Shown piece after piece: positions 42,070-53,759 of a stretch of DNA of 64,000 nucleotides (position 1 is the stretch's first letter; the number at the start of each line of letters is the position of its first letter). Source of the stretch: Selaginella moellendorffii (lineage: Eukaryota > Streptophyta > Lycopodiopsida > Selaginellales > Selaginellaceae); NCBI RefSeq assembly GCF_000143415.4, contig NW_003314273.1, positions 884,222-948,221 of the forward strand. Reading direction: 5' to 3'. The notes under the pieces were generated by a model. The model saw only the letters and a list, made by a program, of their open reading frames with translations. It did no database searches and was not told the origin of the DNA. The position numbers and the translations under genes are program-made.

Positions 42070-42269
42070 GTTAAAAAGTTCCACCTGCGTTTCTGCCGGG
42101 AGCTATTAAACACGAAATATTGATCTTTCCAGCTGGCCGATTTTGCTTATTCATTTGGAAAGCCATGGTCCTTTCTGGATTGTAGTAGATCTGAAAGGCG
42201 TGAAGAAAGATCTAGGATCCGGGCTGAAGCAGGAGATGATGAAAGCTGTGAAGCAAGGATAGAATGGGA

Positions 42270-43400
42270 GTGATCAGGAAATTTGCCTGTTTTTGAGCTG
42301 CTCAAGCTTCCATGCTAGCACTCTACCTGTCGTATGATTGGATAGAAGATAAGGAGATAGGGTTCCAGAGAAGTTTCTCCAAGATTTGGTGAAGTATCTA
42401 AAGGAAAGCGATGAGACAACAAGAAGAGCAATCAAGATAAGCATTAGCTTCTCTCCTTGTCCCCAGAGCTTCTTTCTACTTGTATGGGATTGCCATTTTT
42501 TTATTTCCTCCTTGATTTATGTTTGTGAGAAAACATTACAGACACTTCTTACATATATCCCTGTGAATCCTTAAGATTCTCAAGAAAAAAAACATTAATT
42601 AATGAATCTTCTGACAAGAAGCTTTTTATTTGGATAATGTGTGTAGAAAAAATAACTTTCTCTTCTCTTCTTGTCATATTTAGTGAAGAGAGGTTTAAAT
42701 TGAAACTTTTTTTTCTTCCAAAAACTTAAAAATGTAAAGACAAAAAAAAAGGGATAATAACAATCATAATACAAGTAAAAATTATATGACTTATTTTTTA
42801 TTTTTTTATTTTTTTGTTTAATTATGAAAAGTTTTTGGGCTTCTCTTCTTTGTGTACTAGCATTTGGGGACGAGAGTTTATTTAATAATTATAAAATAAT
42901 ATTTGTTATATTTTTAATTTTCTCTTTATAGTTCTAGATTTAGTTTATAAGTTGAATTAGATTTCTATGAAAATCTCAATTTTCTTAAATTGGTATATAA
43001 TGTAATTGACATAATTGATATTAAAAGATTAGAATCTAACTGCTACTACAGTAGTATCTATAAAATATTTAATATAAAAAGTAGCACATAATAGAAAGTA
43101 AATTTACTTGATATTATGAATGCATGGAATATAAAAAGGGAATAAAGAAAATGTGCATATCAATTAACCCAAAAACCCCAACTTATATAAAAAGCAAGTG
43201 GTCTAAATTGAAACCAATCCAATAATTATTAAAATCCCATTATACTAATATTAGTATATGACATTATTGCCATACACTTAGACCTTATATCATCCCCTCC
43301 TCTTAGAATAATGGAAGGCTATCAGAGTTTTCTTGTAGATGGGCCGAGATTTGGAAGAATATCAGAAGGAGGCATCAATGGATTTATAGGTGGTATTAGT
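42270..43400. other. AT-rich intergenic with dispersed repeats
   Basis: Beyond the ARP9 3' region the sequence becomes very AT-rich. Bases 42,830-43,035 match 49,915-50,110 in the same orientation. No coding potential is seen. Confidence 0.6.
42830..43035 (+). repeat. Dispersed repeat, copy 1 (copy 2 at 49,915-50,110)
   Basis: Shared order of words: AAGTTTTTGGGCTTCTCTTC / AAGGTTTTGGACTTTTCTTT, GTACTAGCATTTGGG / ATACTATGTGTGTGGG, TTTAGTTTATAAGTTGAATT / TTTGTTTTGTAAGTGGAATT, then ATTTCTATGAAAATCTCAAT / ATTTCCATGACAATCTCAAC. Estimated identity by eye is 70-75 percent. It is probably part of an old transposon. Confidence 0.6.
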
Positions 43401-44945
43401 TGTTCTTAATTGTGAGACACAAATCCCTAAGCCCCGAAGTGGAGCTGAAAGGGTGCCACATGGTAGTGGCTGAAGCGAAAGCCAAACGAGCGTAACATGT
43501 TTAGATTAAAGGCTCTGACTTGGAAAGTTGAAAGCGGGAGTGGAACTCCCAATGAAGTGCTCGAGGAACAAGCACGAAGCAAGCCATAAACGAGCCTTTA
43601 GAAAAAGGACACAAGAGAACCAACACATAACATGTGGAAGAGTCCGAAATATACTCGAGATGGAGTTCGAGATGGACCGAGATGGAGTTCGAAATGGACC
43701 CGAGATGGAGTTTGAGATGGAGTCCGAGATGGACCCTAGATGGAGTCCGAGATGGAGTCCAAGATGGAGCTGAGATGGAGTCTAAGATGGACTTGAGATG
43801 GAGTCCGAGATGGAACTGAGATTGAGATCAAGACTGAGACCGAGACCGAGACCGAGTCCGAGTCCAAGGCCGAGACTGAGACTGAGTCCAAGTCTAAGTT
43901 TGAGTTCGAGTCCAAATACTAATACAAACTGTTGGGTGAAAGCCCAAAGCGATCATCCCTTAGGGGGAGGGCTGCGGGGGGTTCCAAAAAATATAGTAGG
44001 GAGAGTGTGGGGGTTGGAGTCCAGTGGAGCCAGTTTAGCTAGGAAAGGCTAATTTGGCCCAAGAAGGCTATACCTAGGTGTTGGGTGATGGGCTGACCAC
44101 TGGGAAGTCCAAAACTAGAGTGAACATGGACAAACAAGTAGGGTAACTTAGTGAAGTGTTCAAGAGCCAGCTCTAATTCCCCCGGGAGATCGAATGGTCA
44201 ATGCTCTCAGTCCAAGCGTGGGTGGCATTACCTACTTGGATACCTGGTGTGGCTCAACGAAACTTCGCTCTAAGCCTATGGCTAGAGCACCCAAAGGCGA
44301 AAAGCAAGGAGAGTATCCACGAGGCTCACGTAGAGCCATGATGTTCCGAAATGTTGTTTCAAAGACCTAGACTGTGGAAAGGAAGAGGATCAATCCTCTG
44401 ATGTAGTGACCAAGGATACAGTCATGTGGTGAGGAAGTCCTAGGGGACCGTGGGACTTAATAGTCTGGCCTGTGGGCTTTGATCCAGTGGTAGTGTTGGT
44501 GAACACAGCCATGAATAGAAAGGGAATTAGTGAGGACTGGAAAAGGGATATTGGGGAAGGCTATTCCCCATATCGGCGGGCATCTTAAGGATGCTAAGGA
44601 GTGGATTTGGGATGATCATTCATGGATAAATGGCCTAATTTTTTAGAGACGGGACTATAATGCAGGTGGTGTTAAACCACCGGTGTGACCAAGGTGAAGG
44701 GCATGGCCCTAATGTAATTGGCTGATTTGTTGGTGGTACCTTGGGGTGTTGGTCATGGGATTGAACACATGGAGCACTTAGACCAAATGCAAAGGTTGAG
44801 TGGTGTGGAAGCCATTCTCAAGGCTAACAAGTCCTTAAGTCTGGAATAAGACTTATAGATGTTGTGAGTGAGACTCCTTCAAGTGGTCAAAGGTGTGGCT
44901 AAGTGACAAAGTAGAATGGAAAAATTAATCACTTACATTAATCTT
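43400..44945. mobile_element. GC-richer repeat block next to a gypsy relic, possible LTR region
   Basis: An island of less decayed sequence with motifs such as TGTTGGGTGATGGGCTGACC, which recurs in weaker form (TTGACTCCTGGGAAGTCC near 48,203). Its right end (44,851-44,945) is repeated at the window start. It lies 3' to the minus-strand gag-pol relic, where a 3' LTR and flank would be. I did not find a matching pair of LTR ends, so this placement is inferred. Confidence 0.45.
43655..43905 (+). repeat. Minisatellite built on GAGATGGAGTCC, grading into GAGACC
   Basis: About 170 bases are a run of GAGATGG plus variable 4-6 bases (AGTTC, ACCC, AGTCC, AGTCCA, AGCT) with dodecamer periodicity. From about 43,815 it passes into hexamers (GAGACC, GAGTCC, AAGTCT). 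All units fit a GA-rich strand, so the plus strand is purine-dominated. This is not coding: the apparent frames (EMEFEMD..., SPSPRPRLR...) just mirror the repeat. Confidence 0.85.
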
Positions 44946-44989
44946 TTTGTATGAATTGTTTCAATTGCTACATATACACAATTTCTAAA

Positions 44990-47300
44990 GGATTGGCCTG
45001 CTGAATGTTATGCCAAACCTTATAAACTTGTGGTCCAACTTGCCATAACAATCGATATGATCCTTTCCACTGAGCAAGGAACCCTTAGATAAACCACGTA
45101 CTGTAAAATGTGGAAAACAAACACCAAATCATCCACTTTGTACTCTGCAGATGGATGATGATGGGAGTTGTAGTGCTGTTGTTGTCCCATTGTATATGGC
45201 CTACGTGTTCGGCAAAATCTACTCAAACAAGTGGAAAAATGCTCGTCAAATACTAATCCCACAACCTAGCATCGACAGCTCGTGGCAATTGTGAAAGTAA
45301 ACCTAACTACATTAGTAATATTGGATCATGACCATATAGGAGTTTATATGGTGAAGCACTAACAGAACTCTACACCTTTGTGACATATACATACCGAAGA
45401 GATGACAAATAACTATCCCAATCCGAATGTTAAAAGTTCATGTACTTTGCGATCATCCTTTTGAATGTCTGAATAAGTCGTTCCACTAAACCATCTGACT
45501 ATGGATGATAATCACTTGTGAAAGTGTGATGTATCCCCAATCGAGATATCAAAACATGAAATGCCTCAACTATAAATTTAGGGCCATTATCCAAAAGAAT
45601 CTACTCTTGATTGGATGCGTATCCCCAATTGGAATCAGATGATATGTGGCAATTTTGGCCCTAGATGATAAATCAAATTCAAAGAGATTGACATACTCCT
45701 TCATGAGTCAATCAACTGCTGCAACACAAAAACTATTAGAGGGATTGGAAAAGAGAAGAGTGAAACAAGATAGAAATATAAAAGGAAGTAATAGGGAAAC
45801 AAAAGTAATGGAAGCAAAGGTAAAAGAGGGATAAAGAAATACTAAAGTGAGAAGAATTAATGAAATATAAAGAAGTATGAGGCAAAGGGGAGAAGTCTTA
45901 AAGTCATATTTGGCATGATTGCATTGCAACTAATTCATATCAAGGATGACTACAATGACTGCAATGACTACAACCCAAGTTTGAGATTGCCCACACACAC
46001 AACTAGGTTTGCCTTATCTCATACACATGCATGTGTACGACTATTACTATAAAGAATGAAAACTAACTTTGCCGTATAATGCAAATGGAGATGGCAATAT
46101 GTGGCAACAGGTTGAGCAATAAAAGATAAACTCAAATCTATATCAACCAATATGGAGAGAATAATAGAAGATCTCTTATTATAAAAACAAGCTTGGAAAG
46201 TAAACACTGGATGAATTAGTGCCAAGTGAACCCCTTGATGATACTCCTGAAAGAAAGAGAGGGGTCACTAACTTATTTGTGTAAGGTCCCTCTATTACTC
46301 GTGTGACTCCTCGTTTCCCGGATGCATCTTAGTGTCTAGACTTTCCACTATAGCAACATCAACAGAACATTGTTAATGCCAAAGTCTCCATTTAGGAATG
46401 GAGGCTGCCAATCCAAAAAACACCAACAACACCAATAAGTGTGACCAACTTCATCACATGCCTAGTAGCAAACATCATGGCCGCGATCACGTCCTCACCC
46501 TTATCCTTGAACTTGAGCAGTAATAGCATCAACCTCCATTGGAACATAACCATCTCCCATAAAAAGTGGAGCTGAAAAACATGCAGCGAGAAGTGGAAGA
46601 GGCAACGTCTAGATCAAGTCTTACAAGATTTTGATGAAGTGCTAGCCACAACATTCCCGACTTGATCCGCTCTAATATATTTGGCTCTGCAAGAAAAAAG
46701 GAGGCTTCGGAAACAAATGCCAAATTGCATCATTAACTCAGATGGCCCTTGACGAAAACGATACAATTGTTGAAAGGCATCATCATAATTGTCGGCATAT
46801 TCAAATATGCATTTGAAAACATCTGGGAGATTACTCTAATCCGCACAAGTGGCTGTGCTCAAACCATTGTACCATTGCAACACCATCCCTTGAAGACACA
46901 TGGGAAACTCACGCAAACGTCGAGTATCATCCTAAGAATGATATATGGTTATTACCATGAAGTGATTGAACTAATGGTACACATCATCCCCAATCAACTG
47001 AGTTTGGTTGTTCAACTACAATTGCATAGCATCGAGCAATTGCACCAACTAATGCTCCAGAGTCAAAGAAGGAGGAGGAAACTACTACTCTACCATGAAG
47101 ATGAATGAAAAGGAAAGAGCAAAAGAAAAAAAATGAAAAAGGTTGAAGGGGAGATTTAAGCAATGTAAAAGTTAAATTTAAACCAAAATCCCGAAAGGAA
47201 AGAACAAAAGTAAGGAAATTGAAATAGCTAGATCTAGACAATACAAAAACTAAATCTAAACCAAAACCCCAAATCCAAACACTCTTCAGAAACAATCAAA
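44990..47300 (-). mobile_element. Ty3/gypsy retrotransposon relic (gag and integrase parts)
   Basis: On the minus strand, 47,290-46,400 holds gag-like sequence (FPMCLQGMVLQWYNGLST, FEYADNYDDAFQQLY, then a damaged zinc-knuckle near 46,450). The 45,640-45,030 segment holds integrase core (LLDNGPKF, YHP-stop-SDGLVERLIQTF, SPYKLLYGHDP) and its C-terminal part (AEYKVDDLVFVF). Many stops and frameshifts interrupt it, including CAG to TAG in the YHPQSDG motif. Protease, reverse transcriptase and RNase H are missing between the two parts, so the element is deleted and dead. No intact LTR pair was found. Confidence 0.8.
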
Positions 47301-49914
47301 AGTGCCCCTCACCTCCACTAATGTGAATGTATAATATTCACAACACATGGTATAGCTTTTCTTACGCTTGGTGCCAATCCTTGCATTTGACTAGAGTTCT
47401 TTCATATGTACACTATAATCTCTTTGTTTCTTGTCTTTAAATTCCAAAAAATTCTGGAATGAAAACAAAAACACTTGATTGACTGATCTTTTAAATGAAA
47501 AACTTCTTACTTAGATCATGTGTATCCCCTTTCTTTTCTGAATTTGGAAAAAAGAAATCAATAAATACTCATTTTTTGAGGATTTTAACTCTCTTTAAAC
47601 TGATTAGTTGAGTTTTTTATTTTCTTGTTTTTTCTAGGTTTCAAGAAGAAACAAGAAGACAACAACCTCAAATAATATAATCTAAATAAAAAGTTTTAAT
47701 TTTGACTTTTCTTTTTGTCTAGAAGATCAATCAATCCAATTCTTTTTTATTTTCTTCTATGATCCTTGAAATGTAGAAAATATAATGATAACAATTATGA
47801 TATATGTAAAAAGTATTTAACTTTTCTTTTAATACCTAAATTTAGAGCTGAACTCTAATACTGTTAGAATTAAACTTCAATACCATTGTGCTACAAAATG
47901 AAGGTTTAATACTAGCACTAACTCCTTATAGGCATACTAGTGGCCTAATGGAAGGAGGTGGTACCCCATTAACTAAGCCAGCATACTTATATCTTATAAA
48001 ATTTTGAATTTGGAAAATCTCAACATATAATGTAATTCCTTTCATTGGAGCAAGAAAAGGTAAAAAGTTTAATTTATTAGTACCATCTCCAAGGAGAAGC
48101 AAGGTAAAATAAGTTTACTTAGAGTCGGACTTGAGATGTCTTTAATACAAAATGTATTAAAAGATTATATAAATTTAGATGGAGAGTTTGAGTAGTACTA
48201 TGCTAGTTGACTCCTGGGAAGTCCAAATTTAGAAACTTACATTTGGTATTAGGTCACTAAATATAATACTATTTAAACTGATAATCATTACTTATAAGCC
48301 TCTAAAGTAAAACTTATACTATTCCATGAGTGAGTGATTGAAAGCAACTTTTTGTGCTACCTCCTTACACTCTAGGTATATCTTTGTCTTAAACTTAAAA
48401 ATCTCATTGTGAGAAAATGAACTTAAACCTTCCAAAAAATAACTCCAAACATCTTTGTTATTCATATTTGCAATCATAATGTGCTCATGAGCAAATATGT
48501 TAACACAGTGCATAAGATCCCTATACTACTTTAACTATTTTAACTTTGCTCAAATTTTAAGACCAAGATATCCGACAAATATTCCTTATGATATAAAACC
48601 ACATTTTAGTCCAACTTCTAGTCTATCCTTTTTCACTACACACTTGACACCACCAAGTTTTGGCATAATATGTGAGAAAGAACTATATATATATAGCCTT
48701 CATTGATCATCTATTTGCCGTTATGAAATGCTTTTCTATATTGTAAACTTAGTCTTCCATACCTCCTTCAGGGGCTTAAATTTTGAAACACATACAACTA
48801 GGGGTAGTTACAAAACTTTATTATCCTCAAAACTTAAAATGAAGTCCAAAACTTCATTATCCTCAAAACTTTAAAAGGAGTCTAAAACTTCATTATTCTC
48901 AAAACTTAAAAAGGAGTTTAGTTGTTTAAATTTACCTATTTTAGTTGCCTCAACTTCTTTTTTCCTCTTCTTGTTCTCCTCTTTTTGCAAATTCTCAATT
49001 TCAATGTTTTAAGCCCTACACTATAATGGTGTAACTTCAGGCCAAAACTCTTCCTCTTTTAACTTAGCCTCAGTCTTTTTTATAATATTTTTAGTAAGAG
49101 TTTCCTCCTCTTGATTCACTCCTCTAGAGGTTTAAGCATTATCAAGTCAGTTCCATTTGGCCATCTCACTAGATGTATACATATCTCTAACAATAAATGA
49201 ATATCTTACTAAATGGTGCAATCTAACTAATTCTACATATATTGCTTTGGATGTACTAAAAAAGTATTTGTATATGCAACTAAAGTCAAAAATTTCAATA
49301 AAAGCTATATAAGAATTACTGAGACAATACCTTTGATACCAAATGTAACACATCTAAATTTGAAACCAAACTCCAAGCTTGTTACACTACAAAACAAGAG
49401 TTTAATACACACTTAAATTCCTTTATAAGTCAGTACCCCATCAACTAAAGTAGAATGAAACTTGGGCTTAGACCCAAACTAAACATAAAATAAAGAGCAA
49501 CATAACCTAGTGAGAGCCAAATTAATATCTTAAGTAGTCAATCATACTTTAAACCACTATCCCTATTATATATTTGGACCCTCCCTTTCCTTCTCCTCTC
49601 TCTCAGCTCTTTTTTTCTTCTTAGATCCTATAAATTTATTAATCAAAATTTTATTTATTTTTTATCAGTTCTAAGAAGAAATGAGATCTAAATCCTAATG
49701 ATCAAAGTAATAAGTTTTAGTATGGACTTCTCTTCTTGTTTAGGATCAATTGAGTTTTTTCTTTTTCTTCCAAAATCCTAGGAATGTGGATCCAAGAAAA
49801 AGATAAAAACTTAAATCTATTAGACTAAGTAATCCAAAGAGGCTCAATAACATCAATATTTTATGTAACCACCTAAGATAAGAAAGCTATTGAAACAAAT
49901 TAGTCGTTTGCCAA

Positions 49915-50110
49915 TAAAAAGGTTTTGGACTTTTCTTTTTGATATACTATGTGTGTGGGACTAAGATTTTATTCAATGTTAAAAAGGTTTATCATGCTTT
50001 TAATACTTCTCTTTTTAGTTCAAAATTTGTTTTGTAAGTGGAATTTGATTTCCATGACAATCTCAACTTGTTTAAGTTGGCATATGGCATCATTAACATT
50101 TAGGAAGTGA
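49915..50110 (+). repeat. Dispersed repeat, copy 2 (copy 1 at 42,830-43,035)
   Basis: See the first copy. Orientation is the same. Copy 2 lies just upstream of the captured ARP9 pieces, whereas copy 1 lies just downstream of ARP9 itself. Confidence 0.6.
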
Positions 50111-50172
50111 AATCATCAATTGATGGCCTTTGTTTGCTAGAGTTTGTATTTGAAAAGTCAGAAATAACTACA

Positions 50173-50625
50173 AGGTTCCTTGAAGAAATACAAAGATTCT
50201 CTATTGCCTCATGTGGTGGCCTCTAGTTAAAACTTGTTCTAGTTTGCAACACAGATGCTTATGTAGCAAGGGAAAAACTGATGTGGCAGAGAGGAAAAAA
50301 TTTCATTAAGTATGAAAAGCCTATGAACAAAAGAGATCAATCTTTATGCCAAACTTGGAAGATCTAGCTTCTTCTTGATGATCTAGATGACTTCCTCCCC
50401 ATACACATATTCTTATTCATGGGGCTGAGACCTTTGCCACAAGCCTACCTCCATGAGATGCCTCCATTAACTTCTTTTGTTCATAAGCTTTCATACTTAT
50501 GAAATTTTTTGGCCACACCACACTATCTCTCTTTCTTACATCATCTTTTTTTCTCTTGTAACACAAGTCTGTAACAAGTTTTAATGGAAGGACAACAAGT
50601 GAGTTAAAAGTTCCACCTACAAGCA
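50173..50625 (+). pseudogene. Two pieces of ARP9 3' end, split by ~375 bp
   Basis: GGTTCCTTGAAGAAATACAA then AGATTCTCTATTGCCTCATG (50,176-50,215) matches the ARP9 last exon at 41,996-42,035 (GGTTCCTCGAAGAAATACAA, AGATTCTCTGTCGCTTCATG). Then AAGTGAGTTAAAAGTTCCAC (50,594-50,615) matches the sequence just after the ARP9 coding end (42,064-42,085). The pieces keep order and strand but are 380 bp apart here versus 30 bp in ARP9, so other DNA was inserted between them, or the flanks were copied separately. Confidence 0.65.
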
Positions 50626-51863
50626 GTAGCCACTTTGTAATTTTACATATAATCATAATATCTTACTCCATGACAAGATAATTGTTTCAAGAAGTCTGTT
50701 ACTAGCTATATTAAAAGAGAAACTTAGTGCAAGATTGATTTCTCCCTAAATCATAAGATGGGGTGTTGGATTTTCTCATTCTTAATTATTTTTTAATATT
50801 TCAATATTTTATATTTTAGAAAACCTATAGGAGTGTAAGGAATATATCTGGAATATCCAGATATATTCTTAGTTAGTAATCAAAGTTTAACATTAATCAC
50901 AAATATAAACTATATTTACCATGCATGAGTATATCACATGAATCTAGTTCATCTTCACTTTGAGCTCAGAAACACATGCTCTAGGTGTGCAACTCTAGGG
51001 TTTTAGCTTTCTCTCACTCCAACTAATTTGATGGGTTGTACTTGGACTTTTGGCATTACTTTTCAGTATCTTACTTGATAATTACAATATAGTCCTTAGA
51101 GAGGACTCTCCACATATGCAACTCTTGAGTAAAGAATTAGAATAATTTCAATAAGAATCACACAATGTTTTTAGCTACTAAAGCTTAGTCAAGAGCTTCT
51201 ACTAAAGCACTTGCATCCATGAGCACTATATAAAAGCTCTAGTCTATTATATAATAGACATGGTTATCTTAAACTTCATCATTATAATGTATATAAGAAA
51301 TTAGTATCCAAGACCAACATACTCCATAAGATAACACTACTGTTTTCTTGTTTGTTTAAAGTTTTTTTCATGTCAAAAGTGCTCTAACACTTTCTATACA
51401 AGCTAATATAGTAATGTAGCACACCTTAAGAAGTACAAGTAGTTGAAACCTTACTAGTTTAATTGATTAAACAATATTTGAAATATTTCTTTTAAGGAAC
51501 TCTATTAGAGGATATTCTTTTATAGTTAAAATTATCTAATTTCCCAATTATTATTTACTTAAAATAAAAAATGTATAGTTTAGAAAAATCATATTATCAT
51601 TTTAGGATATTATATATGTAGGAAATTCTTATTAGAAAATTAATATATATTTATTTATTAAATATTTAGTTTATAATATTTGCTAGTTATAAAAATAACA
51701 AATTAATAATATTTTAGATGATATTTAAAATATCACTTTTCTAAAGTGTTGTAAAATATTATTATTATTATTATAACTATACATTAGCTGGTGATGGAAT
51801 AATGTGATCAATGAATGTATATTTTTGGGGCATAAATGTGATTTTTATAAGAGAGAGAGAGAA

Positions 51864-52684
51864 ATGAGTGTGTTGCGTTTCATGGGATTGACATCCAAGC
51901 TGGTCACAGCTTGCAGCAGGAATGAAACACAAGTGAAAAGGTGTAAACGCCGCTCGGTCTTGCTCGCTTGCTCATCCTCGCCAACGTCGCTGCTCTTCTT
52001 CCCTCTTCTCCACCAAGCACTAGCATTGGGCGGTATGTTCTCACACAAAAAAACTCGAGTAAAAGTTCTTGCGGCAGATGTGAAATCTCCTGCATCTCTG
52101 CACCTGGTGCCATACGAGGACGAGCGCAACGGCTTTGCATTCTCGCGGCCGGAGGAATGGACCAAGGTAAGATAACTATCTCCACACCCAATCTGATTCC
52201 ATGACGTCGCAGGTTGACAAGTATGGGGCCACCGTCTTGTTTGAGGATCCGACCAAGAAATCCAACAGCGTGGGAGTCGTGGTGAGTCCCGTTAGGATCT
52301 CGTCGCTCGAGGAATTTGGCAGCCCTCAAGAGGTTGCAATCAAACTCATGGAAGCCGAGCGTAAAAAGGTTTGGTTCCTTCTGCATTTACCCGGAATAGG
52401 CATTTTGGATTTATCTTTGGTAGCCAAGCACGAATGCCGTGGAGCTTGTTAGCATCGACAGCAGAAGGATGCTAATTCCAGGCGGCGCGTCCGCTACCGT
52501 GTACGAGATTGAGTACAAGCTCGACAGTACGCGCGGGATGAAACGGGTCTACTCTGGAGTCACGATCGCCTCTAGAAAACTCTTCATCATCAATGTGGCC
52601 GTCGCAGAGGGAGCCAATGATACGATCGATCAAGAGACCGAGTCTGCGCTCAAATGCTTGGTCTCGTCCCTGCGAGTAACTTGA
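51864..52684 (+). CDS. PsbP-domain thylakoid lumen protein (PPD2-like)
   Basis: Three exons. The N-terminus is a two-part lumenal transit peptide: a Ser/Arg-rich stroma signal (MSVLRFMGLTSKLVTACSR) and a twin-arginine signal (KRRSVLLACSSSPTSLLFF, PLLHQALALGG), so import by the Tat route is likely. The PsbP fold follows: RNGFAFSRPEEWTK, VDKYGATVLFEDPTKKSNSV, GVVVSPVRISSLEEFGSPQE, VELVSIDSRRMLIPGGASAT, VYEIEYKLDSTRGMKRVYSG and SRKLFIINVAVAEG. The TRGxKRVYSG and GVVVSPVRISSLEEFGSP blocks recall Arabidopsis PPD2 (At2g28605). Function is not well defined in that subgroup. Its stop lies just before the tail of a truncated antisense IQD copy. Confidence 0.88.
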
Positions 52685-52689
52685 TTTCT

Positions 52690-53400
52690 TCCGAAAACAT
52701 CTTCGAAGAACCTTTCAATCTCCTTCACGGCCTGAAAGGCCTTCGTGAATCTCCTCCCACGAAGCTCATCCACGGTCGGTCCGTGAAAGGTCCACGATTG
52801 CTGTTGTTGTTCCTTCAAGCCGGAGAGATTTATCGCTGCCAAACTTTCGCCAAAGTTTGGCCGCATATCCAGTACGCCGCTTCCTGATAGAACTCAATGG
52901 CCATTTGTGAGAGCGAGACTTTAGCTGGGAAAACCATTGTTTGTTTAGAGCTCGTCGGCCTGGTGCTCCTCGCTCCTTGAAGCGAATCCGGGCAGTCGAG
53001 AGGAAGCTGTGCTGTCCTCGTCGTCGTAGTCGCCACCAAAGCCGAGTAGATCTTCTCGTGCACGTCGTTGCTGAACGTGTCGCATAGAACTCGGCGGGGT
53101 GGCGATGTCGGGTTGGGGCTTTTTTCTCGGCCTCCGCTTTGAAAATCTGTCTATCTCCACCACTTTAGACTGCTCTCGGAGCTTTTGTCTTGCTGAGCAG
53201 CGTCAGGAGCACTTATGGTAGCTCTCCTCCTTGGGAGGACCTTATCCAATGGATGAGCAGCCATCCATCGTTCCAACCGACTCTACACGCGAATTTACAG
53301 TGTTGCAGGCAAATGGAAAACATTATGTTCCCTAGTTCAGCAGAAGCCAACGGTCTTTCGCGCCTGAAAAGTCCGATCTGCTTTTGGTCGAACTTGCAAA
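52690..53400 (-). pseudogene. Truncated copy of the IQD gene 3' half
   Basis: Matches 55,323-56,340 of the full IQD gene on the same strand. It includes KAFQAVKEI at the 3' end, [38 protein letters not shown] and the exon near QPSFQR-type sequence, with many deletions and frameshifts. The IQ motifs and the start are absent. It sits 3 bp past the PsbP-like stop, convergent with it. It is a local partial duplication like the BTB/QCR8 one. Confidence 0.85.
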
Positions 53401-53759
53401 CTGATAAGGTATAGTACAGTCTTGTGTTCTTTCTTATGCAAAGGACTTTCCATGCAGAGAGCTTCTACTATGCTTTTACGAGATAACCAAACAAAAAGCT
53501 GCTTGTTATAGGTAGAATGTCGTGAGTTGGCATATGCAGTGTGTTATCACCCTATCGCTTGAAGCACATTGTGACAGTTGCCACAGACAGAGGAAGGAGG
53601 CTGCAAGAGTAAATGGCTGCCATCGGTCGCGTGCACTCAAACAAGCCCTCCCTGGGAGAGTAGCTCAACACAGAATATGCCAAGCTATTCTAGGATAATG
53701 CGGATTTTGAACATTCAACTCAACACTAAATTAAGAATAATAATCATAAGAGTCACAAA

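Larger units (their letters stand above)
47301..51800. other. AT-rich repeat region without genes
   Basis: No gene is supported over 4.5 kb. Minus-strand stretches at 48,300-48,720 and 48,950-49,350 read as badly broken protein (for example TSSEMAKW near 49,155), which recalls copia-type pol hinge sequence, but this is too weak to call. Phrases near 47,860-47,960 recur near 49,370-49,450 (TACCCCATTAACTAAG / TACCCCATCAACTAAAG). Overall this looks like layered old retroelements. Confidence 0.6.

Noticed and set aside
43655-43905. Repeat considered as a CRISPR-like array or a coding repeat protein
   Set aside because: Units are contiguous without unique spacers, and the frames only mirror the minisatellite. 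The genome is a plant nucleus.
49147-49353. Copia-type pol remnant (TSSEMAKW)
   Set aside because: Only one short phrase resembles the hinge before copia RT. Not enough to name the element.
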